Shown here piece by piece: positions 49,701-60,837 of a stretch of 64,000 bases of DNA (the stretch's first letter is position 1; each line of letters opens with the position of its first letter). This DNA comes from Brasenia schreberi (lineage: Eukaryota; Streptophyta; Magnoliopsida; Nymphaeales; Cabombaceae). The notes below the pieces were generated by a model, which saw nothing but the letters and a program-made list of their open reading frames with translations, was not told the origin of the DNA and did not search any database. A program made the position numbers and the translations under genes. Location of the stretch: positions 32,472,001 through 32,536,000 of the forward strand of contig JAYKKT010000090.1 in NCBI GenBank assembly GCA_036023115.1, given 5' to 3'.

Positions 49701-52700
49701 TCAGTAAACAATATTGTTAAGTTAATTTGAAAAAATCTTTTTAAACATAAAGAAAATTTATCTTTACACAACAAATACAACATTTTTTTAAATATCCTCA
49801 AATATTTTGACAGATATGCAAGTTTTTGAGGAGTGACCCTTTTAATCAATATCACTAATATAAAATACTCAAAATACACCAAAAAGTTAGATGAGATAGT
49901 CAACAATCAAAGACTTATTTTATGCATTATTTTTAAAGAGCTTTGCAAATAAAAGTTACATATGCTCTTTTTGAACAACAACTACATATATCAAGCACAA
50001 TATATCAAATAACTATAAGTGTATCTTCAAACATAGCCAACAACATATAGGATGTCATAATCCCAACTGAAATACCTTAAAACAACAGTCTTCAATAAAC
50101 GACCAACACCAGTGACATATAACCACAACATGGAGATCTTAATCACATAAAGATGCAACTTACTGTCTAACAAACAATATAGTCTCGTAAACGAGACACC
50201 AAACAATTGATATAACAAATGTTAAAAAGAAACAAGTTTGAAAGAGCACACTTGAGTTGCTTCTGTTCAAGCGTGGATAAAAAAGGGCATTCTCATACAT
50301 AATAAAAACAGAGAGCATTCCTCCACCACCTTAACTAATAAAGTCAAGGATAAGAACATGGATAGAAGAAAGCCAGAGTTCGGGTATGGATCTCGGAAGA
50401 CGAAGTCCCATGAATTCAATCCAACCATCCTAATGCCCTCCATCAGAAAGCTCTCTATCCAGCTCAACTTTGAAGCCATGCGATTAAGGAAAGGGCATTC
50501 CTGAGAATCGACTGATGGGAAACCCTCATAAAGCCCTTTATAAGTTGGTTTTCAGCTCTCGTCTGACGAAACAACGATTGAAGCATCTCCAGGCCACTCT
50601 CTCGAATGCTTCTCACTAGAAGGACATCGTTCATCCTCAGTTGGCGAAACCCCATGATGATCTTGTTCCACGATGCTTCCTCGCTCCTATTGATGGAATC
50701 ATCCCTCCAGAACTCCGACGACATTTCTTCCTCGACATGGATCGGTGGTATATCGTTGGCTATAGGCTGAAATGAGCAATTGGACGGATCAGGAAGAGCC
50801 CCAAGGAAAGCTTCCCACTCCTCGTCCACGGCATCCATGACTTCCTTCTCAAATACCGACTCCACAACTCTCTTTATGGCACCATCCCGCCTGACGAAGA
50901 TCGTTAGGCTCAATCTTGCAGAAAACAACTTCAACAGAGAGATTGCTTCCTCTTTCAACAACCTCGCCCGTCTCATCACGTTGCGGTTATTGGTTTGGTT
51001 CATGTTTCACTCCATACACATAGCTACACCACCAGTGGGTCAACGACACTAATGGCGACTCTTAGCAATTCTAACCTGCTTTGATACCATGTAATGAAAT
51101 CAGCTTCCTGATGATTTCCCAATGACCTTGATGGTCCCCACGAAGTGCCTTAAGCATTTCCACAAAGACTTCAAATTGCTCAAACTCAATAAAAACCACT
51201 TAATAACAATGAACAATGATCGAAATAGAGTTTATTGTTGCTCAACCAAGGGCCTCAAAGGCTTACAATTTATTATGTATAAGGTAAGTATTTATAGAGT
51301 GGAGAAGAGATAAAGGAGAGGGCTGGGTGCTAAAAGTAGTCATTCAGCATGGCCCAACGGCTAGTAAAGTAGCCGTTGGGCCCCTTTTGGCTCAGGTGGT
51401 CTTGGTGCTTGATTACATGTATGTACACTTTCATAATGAGAAAAATACAGTAAAATATATAGATAAATACATGTATTTTAACAATAGTTACCTTGTTAAA
51501 TTTTTTTACTTGACAAGAGTCAAGCCACTTGTGGAACCTTTATCCAACTTGGCTGGTGTGGCTCTTGCATCTGGCCAAATTCAAGCTCAAAGCAGTTAGG
51601 TTCAAGCTCGAGACAAGCTTGACCTGAGGCAAATTTGCTTTTCTTTTGTCTCAGCCAGACTAGAGACACTCTGGCTTCGGTCAAAATCCGCTTAAGTACA
51701 ACCCTACATGCAGATATGTGCAAATCACCATGACAGTAGCAAGAAGCTTCATAAATCACAGGAATATTATTGTTACGTTTCCATTGAGTATAATCCAAGA
51801 CAAGAACCAAGTGCATAAAATTTTGTTTTGAATAATCAAGAGTTGGTTTTGATAGCCACATATAAAATGCTTGCCACCAAATTCGCAACTGATAATAATG
51901 CAAATTCTAAATATGTGTCCTTAACGTTGTAGTTTAATATTTTTAAAGTCGTTACATGTGATACTGTTGAATTAGCAAATGGCTGAATCTCAATGTAGTA
52001 AAGAAACAAGTTATACGCAGATGGATATCAGCTTTTGAAGAATTTAAGCAGATGACCTGTTCTTGACGAAGCAATATCTACCAATTAGAAATAGGTTCTA
52101 CTACAAAGCAGCTATTTAAGCAGCAGTGTTTTTTCAGTAAATATAACACACATGCAAATGTGGGTGAAAACCACTTTGGATGCGTGTGTTTTCATTTGCT
52201 TCTTGTGAGTTTGATCTCTTTTACTTAGGACTCAAGTGGAAAGAAATTCCAGAGTATTTGATTACATCTAGTGCTTCCAAGACCATGTAATGGTGTGTTA
52301 GTTGTTATTCGTGTTACCACAAACAAAGTCTGGCAGTTTACCACCATGAAACCAAATGCTCTCTAAGACAGTTAACAGGAGTTGCAAAAATGAACCAAGA
52401 ACAACAAGATTGTTTTCGCATGTTTGCTTGAAATTGATTATAGAACCACACATACGATAGATATGAACTGGAGAAGTATCAATGGTATCACTATCTCAAA
52501 AGACTTAAACATATAATTTTAAATTTCAACGCAAGATACTTCAACAATTTCCATGTTAGCAACTGCTAACTGGTTTTACAGCTTTCCAGTCATCCAGAAT
52601 GTCCTTCCAAAGCATGTCAACACCGACAAGGCTCCACCCAACTACAAATTTCTAGAACCTAACGATAATGGCCCATTATTGTTCTCATACACAAACAAAT

Positions 52701-55700
52701 GCATCATCTTCAGCTAAAGACACAAAACTTCAACTTGAACCATGATACACAATATAATAATGAAGTCTCCAGGAACAAAAAGAAATTGAGCTTACAGATA
52801 AAAAAACCATAAAACATGATGATAGATAAAAAATATAGTACTGCCACATACAGGCGCGCTATAAATAATTTTGTCCGAATTACAGATGCCTCAGTTGAAA
52901 CAGTCCCCTTAGCCACATCCAACCCCAAATCCTTAAGAGCTTTCATCTGGAAGAATCAAAATAAAGAACTAACAATCGACCATGCAATATGTGCACAAAA
53001 TTGTATTGTACATCATGACATTGTACACCTGTTTAACAAAACTCTGATGTAATACCAAATTGTAGTCGTTTCTAGTACCCACACTATTTTGTATGAAATG
53101 ACTTCCTCTTGATGCATGAAACAAATGTTTCTTAACTTCATCTTATCCTGATGTCAAATCTACTTCAAAGTTGGCATGACAGATCAAAAAGCGCACATAC
53201 ACAAACAGATATTTGCGTGTATGTACACACAGAAATGTGTGTGTGTGTGTATGTGTATATATGACACACACACATAAATACATACATATATACATGCATA
53301 CATATGTATATATGTATATTTACAAATGAAACAAAAATTGATGCCAAATACAGGCAGAAATATGGTAGAAGGATGTTTAACTTGAAGGTACACAATCCAA
53401 AAGTGAAGACAGATAATAAGAAAGAGCAAGTGGCGGCAGCATTCTAACTGTCGGCAACACTAGAGCCATCTTATCGTAATCGTTTGATTCTGTAATTTCA
53501 GTTTATTTCATCTTATCTTATGCACATTGTATCAGAGCTATATTAAAAGAAACAATGGTGATTGGTGAAGACGTTCAAGCATCTGCCCTGGTATTCTGTT
53601 GATAGACAATCGTCATCAACAATTTGTGACAAGTTGACGATTTTGTGGTGACTCTATGCAAATCTACATATCTTCATCAACATCTGATATGGGCATTATT
53701 TAACATTATGTTAAGTATTGATTCTGTTCTGATTCAGTCTTGACATCTTCTTGTATTATTGATGATCGATAATAGATATCGTTGATATCAAATAGCATTG
53801 CTGGAATAGGAATCGCTGGAACAGATCCTGCATATCCATATTTGGTAAGTCACAACTATATAGAAAATCGAGATGCTTCCATTCTGATTCATAATAAGGA
53901 GAAGATAAACATCCTGAGTTTCCTTGGCCATTACAATATACAATTAAAACAATGAGCACTAGTGACACAAGCACAATAGCCGCAAGAAGGGTTGAGATCA
54001 ACTTCTGAAGGAAAACAGTTCCTTGACAAAACTTTTCCAGCTTCCGTTAAAGCAACACCCAATGTCCATGTGTTGATATTCATTTAGATTTTGTGTTGAT
54101 ATTCATTCTAATATATTCAATACACTCGAAAAATTCCTGGCGATTTCTGTCCAGAGAACTATAAGTAATAAATGGGATAATGACTGCTATCCATATTTCA
54201 TAGTTCATAAGTAGGCAAAGACCTATGTTATATGAACGTTTCTATTAGGGCGTTGCACCTGTGTCAGATACTCATACTCAACACTTGTACTTCTGCCATG
54301 TTTGACTCAACTAGATATTTAATTTTTTTAACTAAAGTTTTTGCTCAGAGATACTTTGTGCATGTCACAGGGACACTTCGTGCAATGTTGACAAAATCAC
54401 TTTACAAGTAAATAGTAACGATGAAAGCTGAGTTTTTATAAGATACAAACGTAAAACAACCCATGCAGTTTATACTTCATAGCCATGTCCCCACTCTCAT
54501 AACTTTCAAAATTTTCATCCCATATGAGCACGCATGTCTTCTTGCACCCATACCTGTACCCATATGATATAGGCAAAGATTTGTAGTTCACCAAATACGT
54601 CAAATTGCTCTAACAAGTAACCAGCACAAGAGCTGTAACAAGTTGGACTATAATATGTACCCTTTTGTAAGATGCAACAGATGCCCGAGATTAATGTGCA
54701 AATCTGCAGATTACTAGCCGAAGGAGAGAAGAAAAGGTCAACAAGTTTCATCTTTGGGACTGAGGTCGTTGAAGCATGATAGTGTATTAATTCCAAATGC
54801 CAGTGCATAGAGATGAACTCCGCAACTACACCTGTGGTGAGGGTTCCCACTTACATAGCCAGTCCAAAAAAGAACAAAGAAGATGTGTTGCATTAGGAAG
54901 CTAACAACCAGAATAAATTTGTTGGACTTTTCTCCCGAGGATGGGTCACATCAACAACCAGAAGGTCCAGAACCATAATTGGGTCGAAATATCGTGATCC
55001 CCTAGGAAATGTTCATATTGCACCCTCTAACTGATGCCAGCTAGTGTGAGAAAAGGTTTGGGCAAAGGTTGAGGTTGAAATGCTGATGTATAAGAGATGA
55101 TCACTACACAGTTGAGCAATGGGAGACGATCCAATAAATTATGAATGTTTGATAGCAGCTATAAACTAGTTTACTGTTTAGAACAACCACCATATTAATA
55201 TCCATTCAGTTTCTTGAGAACCTGCTGATCTGAAAAGCATATTGTGTCAGCCTACTGATGAGAGATCATACTTAAAATCTTTTCTGAAAAGTGTCAAACT
55301 ACACGCACAACCAATGACAAAAAAAGTAACACATTCACCTCCGATCCCCTTGGCTAATAAACAGGTACTATAACTTATGCAATAGATTTCAGTCCAACCA
55401 GGCTCAATAGCAAGGTATGGAAATTTGAAATAGAAATTTTATTTTGCCACTACAATAAAAAAAACATAATACCACAACAGGCCCTCCAAAATGTACATAT
55501 ACACTTAAAATTTGCTTGATCAAAAAGTCTGTATAACAACAAAGACTTACCCTACAAACACAAAAGAAAAGCAAATTTGGCATTCGATCTCACCGTGTCA
55601 AACAAGGTTCCCAGACGATCCCCAAAGCTGACCTCTACAATTGTTGCATTTGGATCTGAGTCTTGATCTATTAAAACTACTGGTAGTGGAACAGAATCTG

Positions 55701-58689
55701 TATCTTGATCAATTTTCTATCATGAAAAAGGCAAAGTGACTGTCAGTGTATACCAGATAGGGTTCCATTTGAGAACATCACACACACGTGTGATTTTCTT
55801 GTAGGGCAAGAAAAAACATCAATTCAGAGTTTGATTATGGGCAGCAAACCAATAGCACAGGTAAGGACTAAAGATCTACGCCCAAATGTACTCAACAACC
55901 AAAAAGGAACCCTTCCTCCCTCCATACTTAACCGTTATTCTCTTCGAAATTTACTTTAGCTGCTGAGAAAATGCTGTTTTGTCTGGAATACGTTGTTTCA
56001 TACTGGGAATGGAAGAGGCCTAGCCATTCAACCATCATTCTTCATCTCACTGTGCTTCTGCGCCATTACAAATAGATTGTTCTTGACACTAAAATGTAGC
56101 AATTATTTTTTTAAATGTATCAGCATTTTTTTTCTTGCCACTAACATGAAAACAATTATCTTTACCCATGCAGCTATTTTCCGTTTGAATCAACCACCAA
56201 TGCCTCAAGAATCATTGTTCTCCCTAATGTTTTTGAGGATGTTTAATTTGATTCTTAATATGGACATTTTCTAGTTGCTCCTTTCCTTTCCTTCTTTCTT
56301 TCTTTATTTTTCTTTCTCAAGATAGCCAGAAAAAAAAAGAACAATTGCCTGACCCATGAGCTCATTGCCCAAAAAGGAAAGGAGAAGACAACTCTTGCCC
56401 ACTAGGAGCTACACTCAGATTCATTCTTTACTCAAGGACTTGCACACATCTAAGTGCTTCATGTAATGCCTTTCTTCATTTTCTAGGGTGTGTACTATGA
56501 CTACAGAACACATAAGATAGAGAACGGAAATCCACTGATATCTCCTTTATTGAAGGAAGAGAGAGAGAGAGAGAGAGAGAGAACAATGTCTATTGCATAA
56601 GATTAACATTTTTGTCACCAAGGACATGCTTCAGCAAGACGGGAAATCAACCACTAACCATAAGTGGTGAGTCGGGAACACTCATTGACCCAGAAGAAGC
56701 TTGGCAGACACTCCTACAGAAAATCACCACATAAACCCAAGAGTTATTACCATGGAAAATAGATGACATCAATACATGTCACACGTTATTTATAAGCACC
56801 AAACGACAAAGACATACTATGAAGAGATAAAAATTGAGACAAATTTTATATGTTTGCAACTACAAACACACTAGTTGATCAAACACCAAAAACAATAAAA
56901 CCTGTTGAGGACCTTGAAATGAAATCCATCAAATGCAATTGGTTTTTACTCTACGGTGAGGATTCACAATCTCTGCTGCCAGGCAAATCTTGTATGAGCC
57001 AGCAGAATATGCTGACCTGTGGCTAAAACATTAATGAAACCTTTGCCACTTGGGGGTGTCCATGCATTGGAGGACAACTGAAAGAACCCAATATATGCAT
57101 TGCATCTGATTCATATATGATATTCGTGCATTTTCTGAAGTGTGTCAATGTGCTCTTCAAATTCCAGGAACCACAGATCTCAACCCAAGTTAGCCATATT
57201 AATTAAGAGGTAGACCAATTCAATATAGGATATTGGTGCATTTTCTGAAAGGATGTTCCCTCCGTCTGATGGAACATCCTTTCAGAAATCGCTATGAGAT
57301 CATTGTGGAGTGACTTGCGAAATTTCATGAATGAATACCATTTTGTATCCAACATGGTCATATCAGTGTAAGATAATCCAAAGTATGCAAGAGAACCCTC
57401 AAAAATCCAATAGAAATGTGGAAAGATGAAGAGAGAGATTAGACAAACTTTAAGGGTGAGCTGCTCGACCAAATTCGCCATTAACTTGATATGTAGAGTG
57501 CAGAAGAGATACCAAAACGAAGAACATGCCTTCTCCCACACTAAGTGGTCAGTTGCATGTATTCTTAATCACCGTTGTGCTTGATCTTGTGTTATAATGT
57601 TATGGTCCAATTTAAATCCAAAAAATATCATATTTTATCATTTTCTTTAAACATTTTTAAGGCCTCCTCCTATTCCCTTAAAGTATTCAACGTCAATTTC
57701 TGAAGCCTTCTCACTGGCCGGTATTCTCCGCAAATGTCCAACCATGTTAATAGTGCTGTTCTTATTTTATTTTCATTTGGTCTTTTGGCCGAAGCCAAAA
57801 AGAGGTTGACCCAACTATTTCCCTTATAACCTATGTCACATGTATGTGGGTAGGTGAGGAACACGGCATATATTGTGTATATGGATGTGTGTACACATCC
57901 GTGCACGCATGTTTTGCATGGGGGGTTGTGCTCCTGTGTGACAATTACCAAGCTATATTTATCACAATTCATCACTAAGTAGATGCATGAAATTGAGGAG
58001 TCAGAAATCTTGCAGAAACAGGAAAAAAAACAACTTTTTGGTCCCATTTCACCGCATTCAGAAAGCACCCCCAAGAATCCCAAGGAGCTTCAAACGGAAA
58101 ATTGGTACACAGAGACCGCAAAGCCAGCCCATAGTGGGGCACAGCCGCACAGCTCACTGGTTATGAAGGTATTAGGAGATCGTACACAGCTCGACACCTA
58201 GTTACCCCGACTTGCTTTTCCTTAAGAAAAGAATGAATTAGAAACTTGGACAGCCAAATTTTTTGCCAACGGATTTGGTCGCTCGATTACCTACCACGGC
58301 CGTAACCATCAGATTCCTAATCATCAGAATCAGAGAAAAGATTAGCTCACGCCTTAATATACCCAGCATGTAAACGTAACAGTTCAGTAAAGTAACTGAC
58401 AGTGTACTGTGAATCCAATTCAAAAAGGAAATCAATTCATCATTTCCAACCGACCGACCAAATGGAAGGTTAGGAGCAAGTCGAAATGGCAACAAAAATG
58501 GAAAAGGGCGAAGAATTCATACCACTTGAGCGGTCGATTAGAACGAATACCGGCGAACGTGACATCGAGATCGGAGACATTACGGTTAATGAAAGAAGGA
58601 AAGGTATAAAGATGAGAGAGAGGGATCGATGGGAGTTGCCGAACCCGCCCAAGAGATGCAGAGGAGATGAACGCATTGGACGCCGCCAT
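46772..58689 (-). CDS. Chloroplast ACT-domain protein, ACR11/ACR12-like
   Basis: Minus-strand gene of about 12 kb. Well-supported exons: 55594-55716 (or from 55703), 52852-52946, 48313-48397, 48153-48212, 47365-47420, 47102-47207, 46963-47031, 46772-46834 (TAG); phases agree throughout. Exon 1, 58523-58689, starts [19 protein letters not shown], a Ser-rich plastid-transit-like N terminus. A 32-nt exon at 58158-58189 with 55703 as the next acceptor makes one open frame of 280 residues, but both acceptors are weak, so exons 1-3 are tentative. Seen: [20 protein letters not shown] and [11 protein letters not shown] (first ACT domain), [35 protein letters not shown] and [13 protein letters not shown] (second ACT domain), ending [13 protein letters not shown]. 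In Arabidopsis, ACR11-type proteins are plastid ACT-repeat proteins linked to glutamine synthetase and amino-acid sensing. One intron is swollen by an LTR element. Confidence 0.88.
48804..48897. repeat. 20-bp direct repeat pair beside the LTR element
   Basis: GCACTTAAAAACGCACACCC occurs at 48804-48823 and 48878-48897, exactly identical, 54 bp apart, just left of the LTR element at 48908. They may mark a small duplication associated with the insertion. Confidence 0.85.
48908..49087 (-). repeat. 3' LTR (shortened)
   Basis: Matches the other LTR from GGCTG ... TAAAAGTAG through the CCCAACGG hairpin to GATAAATACATGTATTTTAACA. About 214 bp of the outer half present in the 5' LTR is absent. Confidence 0.8.
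50464..51003 (-). CDS. Unrecognised 179-residue ORF in the LTR element
   Basis: Starts [20 protein letters not shown] about 74 bp inside the primer-binding site, the place where gag normally begins, and ends [10 protein letters not shown] then TGA. It is rich in charged and Leu residues, with acidic patches ([32 protein letters not shown]) and probable helices. It has no zinc knuckle, protease, integrase or RT motif. I do not recognise it as copia gag. It could be a highly divergent gag-like protein or a captured host gene fragment. A second frame (50267-50479) overlaps its end and starts at an ATG inside it, which may be chance. Open length of 540 bp in AT-rich DNA suggests past selection, but expression is unknown. 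Confidence 0.5.
   Translation of the reverse strand: MNQTNNRNVMRRARLLKEEAISLLKLFSARLSLTIFVRRDGAIKRVVESVFEKEVMDAVDEEWEAFLGALPDPSNCSFQPIANDIPPIHVEEEMSSEFWRDDSINRSEEASWNKIIMGFRQLRMNDVLLVRSIRESGLEMLQSLFRQTRAENQLIKGFMRVSHQSILRNALSLIAWLQS
51075..51089 (-). other. Primer-binding site of the LTR element
   Basis: TGGTATCAAAGCAGG on the minus strand abuts the inner end of the 5' LTR and resembles the copia consensus TGGTATCAGAGCC complementary to initiator Met tRNA. Confidence 0.7.
51090..51483 (-). repeat. 5' LTR with internal hairpin
   Basis: 394 bp. It contains a perfect inverted repeat, GGCCCAACGGCT (51351-51362), loop AGTAAAGT, AGCCGTTGGGCC (51371-51382). The shorter LTR carries the same arms with C-to-T and G-to-A changes. 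Confidence 0.85.
52947..55593 (-). other. ACR gene intron
   Basis: About 2.6 kb between the exon starting at 52946 and the exon ending at 55594. It contains a TG/TA microsatellite at about 53215-53320. No transposon structure or other gene was recognised. Confidence 0.6.
53215..53320. repeat. TG/TA-rich imperfect microsatellite
   Basis: GTGTGTGTGTGTGTATGTGTATATATGACACACACACATA and CATACATATG-type repeats, in an intron of the ACR gene. Confidence 0.85.
56556..56582. repeat. (GA)n microsatellite
   Basis: About 27 bp of GA within the ACR 5' intron. Confidence 0.9.
57242..57288. repeat. Perfect inverted repeat, 18-bp arms, 11-base loop
   Basis: TTTCTGAAAGGATGTTCC at 57242-57259 and GGAACATCCTTTCAGAAA at 57271-57288, no mismatch, loop CTCCGTCTGAT. 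The RNA of either strand would fold as a stable hairpin. The left arm extends a motif (GATATTGGTGCATTTTCTGAA) also present at about 57118-57140, suggesting a local inverted duplication. Confidence 0.95.
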
Positions 58690-59144
58690 GGCTTCTTCGA
58701 CAGCAACAATGAAACCGATCGCTCAGACAGAAACAAGTCACTGGCTCCGTCACCGTCTTAAGGTGACTCTACGACTCAACGGATTTGTCTCCGAGATTGA
58801 AAGGGCAGTGAAGTCATTCCTGCTAGTGAGGTTAACGGAGATATAGTCTCCAGGGTTTCATGCAAAAGATCTCCCGGTTTGCTGAAACGGATGGTTTTTG
58901 GCGCCACATGGAAGAGGTTGCCACGTAGATACTCATCCACCGGGCCTTCTTTAATGAAAGTACATGTCAGCTGAGTCGTCCTTTTTATTTATAATGGATC
59001 CACCCGGGTCTCATTTCACCATGGTTCCGAGTCATTCGAGCTCACTTTAGCGTTGGATACGAGCTCAGTTAATCACAACTCATGCACCTCACCTGTCTTT
59101 CTCGCCAAAGCCTAACACACACATACATACACACTCACACATGC
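58690..59144. other. Shared upstream region between the divergent ACR and DUF455 genes
   Basis: ACR reads left from 58689 and DUF455 reads right from 59783, so this and the next 640 bp are a divergent intergenic region. It has GC-richer sequence and the TATA candidate at 58986. No ORF is supported. Confidence 0.5.
58986..58993 (-). promoter_or_regulatory. Possible TATA box of the ACR gene
   Basis: TATAAATA on the minus strand, about 300 bp upstream of the proposed start codon. A good match to the plant consensus, but the distance implies a long 5' UTR, so it is tentative. Confidence 0.4.
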
Positions 59145-59208
59145 ATTCTCTTAGAGTCGAACACACCACCACCAGCAACGGTGCTAGAGTACCCTGCCAT
59201 TGAGCTAA
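59143..59208 (-). repeat. tRNA-like head with good A and B boxes, possible SINE fragment
   Basis: On the minus strand, TTAGCTCAATGGCAGGGTAC (box A) and GTGTTCGACTCTAAG (box B) lie about 30 bp apart and match pol III promoter consensus well. The cloverleaf is imperfect (GGTGGTGGTG run), so a tRNA-derived SINE head or tRNA pseudogene is more likely than an active tRNA. Confidence 0.4.
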
Positions 59209-59319
59209 CGCTCTCAGTGCACCTCACGTATGCATTTGGATCATACCTTCATCTCCTTGACTTAAGGTAACATGTAGTGGCTTCCACGATGGAGTCATTA
59301 CGTTTGTTGATTTAAGTTC

Positions 59320-59640
59320 AACATGCAAAAAGAACTTGAACTTGCCTCAACTTTGTCGAGCTTGTCTCACCAAAATTCGGCTTGAGAGCTTGTGAGTGTG
59401 ATCGAGCTTTATATATGTACACAAGCTCAATCAAATTCGATCTTATTTGAGTTCACTGAGCTTGATGTCAAGCCGAGCTTAATCGAGTCAATCTTACAGT
59501 GGTCAAACAAGCAAGCCTGAGACAAGCTTGAAAACATAACTGGAGCTCGAGCTTGAGGCTAAAGATTGAAACTCGCTCGAGATGGAGCTTGAGCTAAGTC
59601 GAGATTTCTTGGACTCAAGCTCCACTCGGTTCAATTAAGG
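59320..59640. repeat. Degenerate AGCTTGAG/CTCGAGC-rich repeat
   Basis: Dense short words such as GAGCTTGAGC, GCTCGAGCTTG, AAGCTCAATC and CAAGCTCCACTC, many palindromic. Similar words occur at 51570-51620. It resembles the low-complexity cores of old plant transposons. It lies within 150 bp of the DUF455 start codon. Confidence 0.5.
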
Positions 59641-59782
59641 AACCAAAATTTACAAGCTTCACGGGTTCCTGCACGGTACCCGTTTGCAGTAACCACGACC
59701 CAGGGAACTTGTATTAAGGTCCGACGATCGAGCCTGGAATTGCGGTACTCGCGACATCGGCCAAGAGATAAGGAGGAGGGAG

Positions 59783-60619
59783 ATGGAGACACCACCGCCG
59801 TCGTCGTCGCCGGACGTCGTTGATGGCGCGAGAGGGGATGGGGCACTTGCGGAAGCTGCACTGAGGATTCTGAATACGGAGGATCCTTCGGTTAAAGCTC
59901 GACTTGGAGAGGCTACGGCCAAGCAGTGGTTCGAAGGAGGCATCTCTCGACCCTACGACCCTTCCTCCACCCTCTCCGTCCCTGATCGACCAGCCAGGCT
60001 GCGAAATGTACCTCTCTCCCTCTCTCTCATACGCACACCTTTGTTGTTGTTTACGATGATTATGATGTAACAGGTCAAGTTGGTTATGATGCCAAAGCTA
60101 CTCTCTCTCTCTCTCACACACACCCAAAAAAAAATCTTGTTGTTTATTCCCATGATTATCGACAGGTGAAGTTGGTAACTCCTAGTATGATGCCAAAGCT
60201 AGGCAAAGCTGGGAGTTTGCAGAGCAGGCAAGCCATTCTTCACAGTTTGGTGCATACGGAGAGTTGGGCTATTGATTTGTCTTGGGTCGGTAAATTTCTT
60301 TCACCGATTCTTAGTAGTACTCATTTGTCAGCGTCACGAACTGTTGTAAAGATGGGGATGGGTTCCGTCAATGGGGGCGTGGTTGCAGGACATAATTGCT
60401 CGTTTCGGGAAAGAAGAGGCCATGCCCAAATCCTTCTTTGATGATTTTGTCAAGGTTGCACAGGATGAAGGGCGGCATTTTATGCTTCTCGCCGCTCGCC
60501 TGGAGGAGCTGGGGTCTTTCTATGGAGCGTTACCTGTACATGATGGTCTCTGGGATTCGGCTATCCAGACTTCAAAGAGTCTGTTGGCGCGCCTTGCTGT
60601 TGAGCACTGCGTACATGAG
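59783..60619 (+). CDS. DUF455 ferritin-like protein, first three exons
   Basis: Plus-strand exons 59783-60007 (75 codons, METPPPSSSPDVVDG start), 60166-60285 (40 codons) and 60389-60619 (77 codons), all phase 0 with GT-AG borders. Seen: EAALRILNTEDPSVKARLGE, VPDRPARL, VKLVTPSMMPKLGKAGSLQ, RQAILHSLVHTESWAIDLSW, DIIARFGKEEAMPKSFFDD, VAQDEGRHFMLLAARLEELG, HDGLWDSA, LARLAVEHCVHE. The H-x-E and D-E-G-R-H motifs fit the diiron four-helix-bundle (ferritin-like) fold of DUF455, whose function is not established. Family members continue with about 80-100 more residues. After the donor at 60619 no further exon is seen in the window, only transposon and mitochondrial debris, so the 3' end is beyond 64000 or lost. 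Reading through the donor gives a short tail ending at 60652. Confidence 0.88.
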
Positions 60620-60837
60620 GTTAAATCACGACCCCTCTCTAATGACGAATAAATAAACGTTATGCAGAATCTCGACTCCAAACTTGGAATTTTCTTGTTT
60701 AGAGAAGTTACAAGTTCAAATAATTAAGACCAGGGTAGAACATATACCAGTCAGGTGAGCTATCGGTAGGGGGGGAAAACAAAATTACCCTCCCGACCCG
60801 TGGTACCATGTTATTCGACTGCATTTTCCTTCCTTTT
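60620..60837. other. Region after DUF455 exon 3, nothing recognised
   Basis: Probably intron. It contains GTAGGGGGGGAAAAC near 60766-60780, and no exon or repeat structure is supported. Confidence 0.4.

Larger units (their letters stand above)
48908..51483 (-). mobile_element. Non-autonomous LTR retrotransposon within an ACR gene intron
   Basis: Minus-strand element inside the intron 48398-52851. The 5' LTR is 51090-51483 (394 bp, TGTTAAAATAC to GATTTCATTACA on the minus strand), with a primer-binding site next to it (TGGTATCAAAGCAGG, 51075-51089; close to initiator Met tRNA). The 3' LTR is 48908-49087 (180 bp, internally shortened), preceded by a polypurine tract (TTTGAGGGGG at 49088-49097). 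The 2.0-kb interior lacks pol. It carries one unrecognised 179-codon ORF near the 5' end and AT-rich filler. No matching target duplication (GCCAG versus ATAGT), so the left end may have been altered. Same orientation as the host gene. Confidence 0.85.
55717..58157 (-). other. ACR gene 5' intron
   Basis: About 2.4 kb. It contains a GA microsatellite (56556-56582) and a perfect 18-bp hairpin at 57242-57288. No exon could be supported inside it. Confidence 0.5.

Noticed and set aside
50780..51052. 90-codon plus-strand frame in the LTR element
   Set aside because: It is antisense to the 179-codon ORF and lacks motifs.
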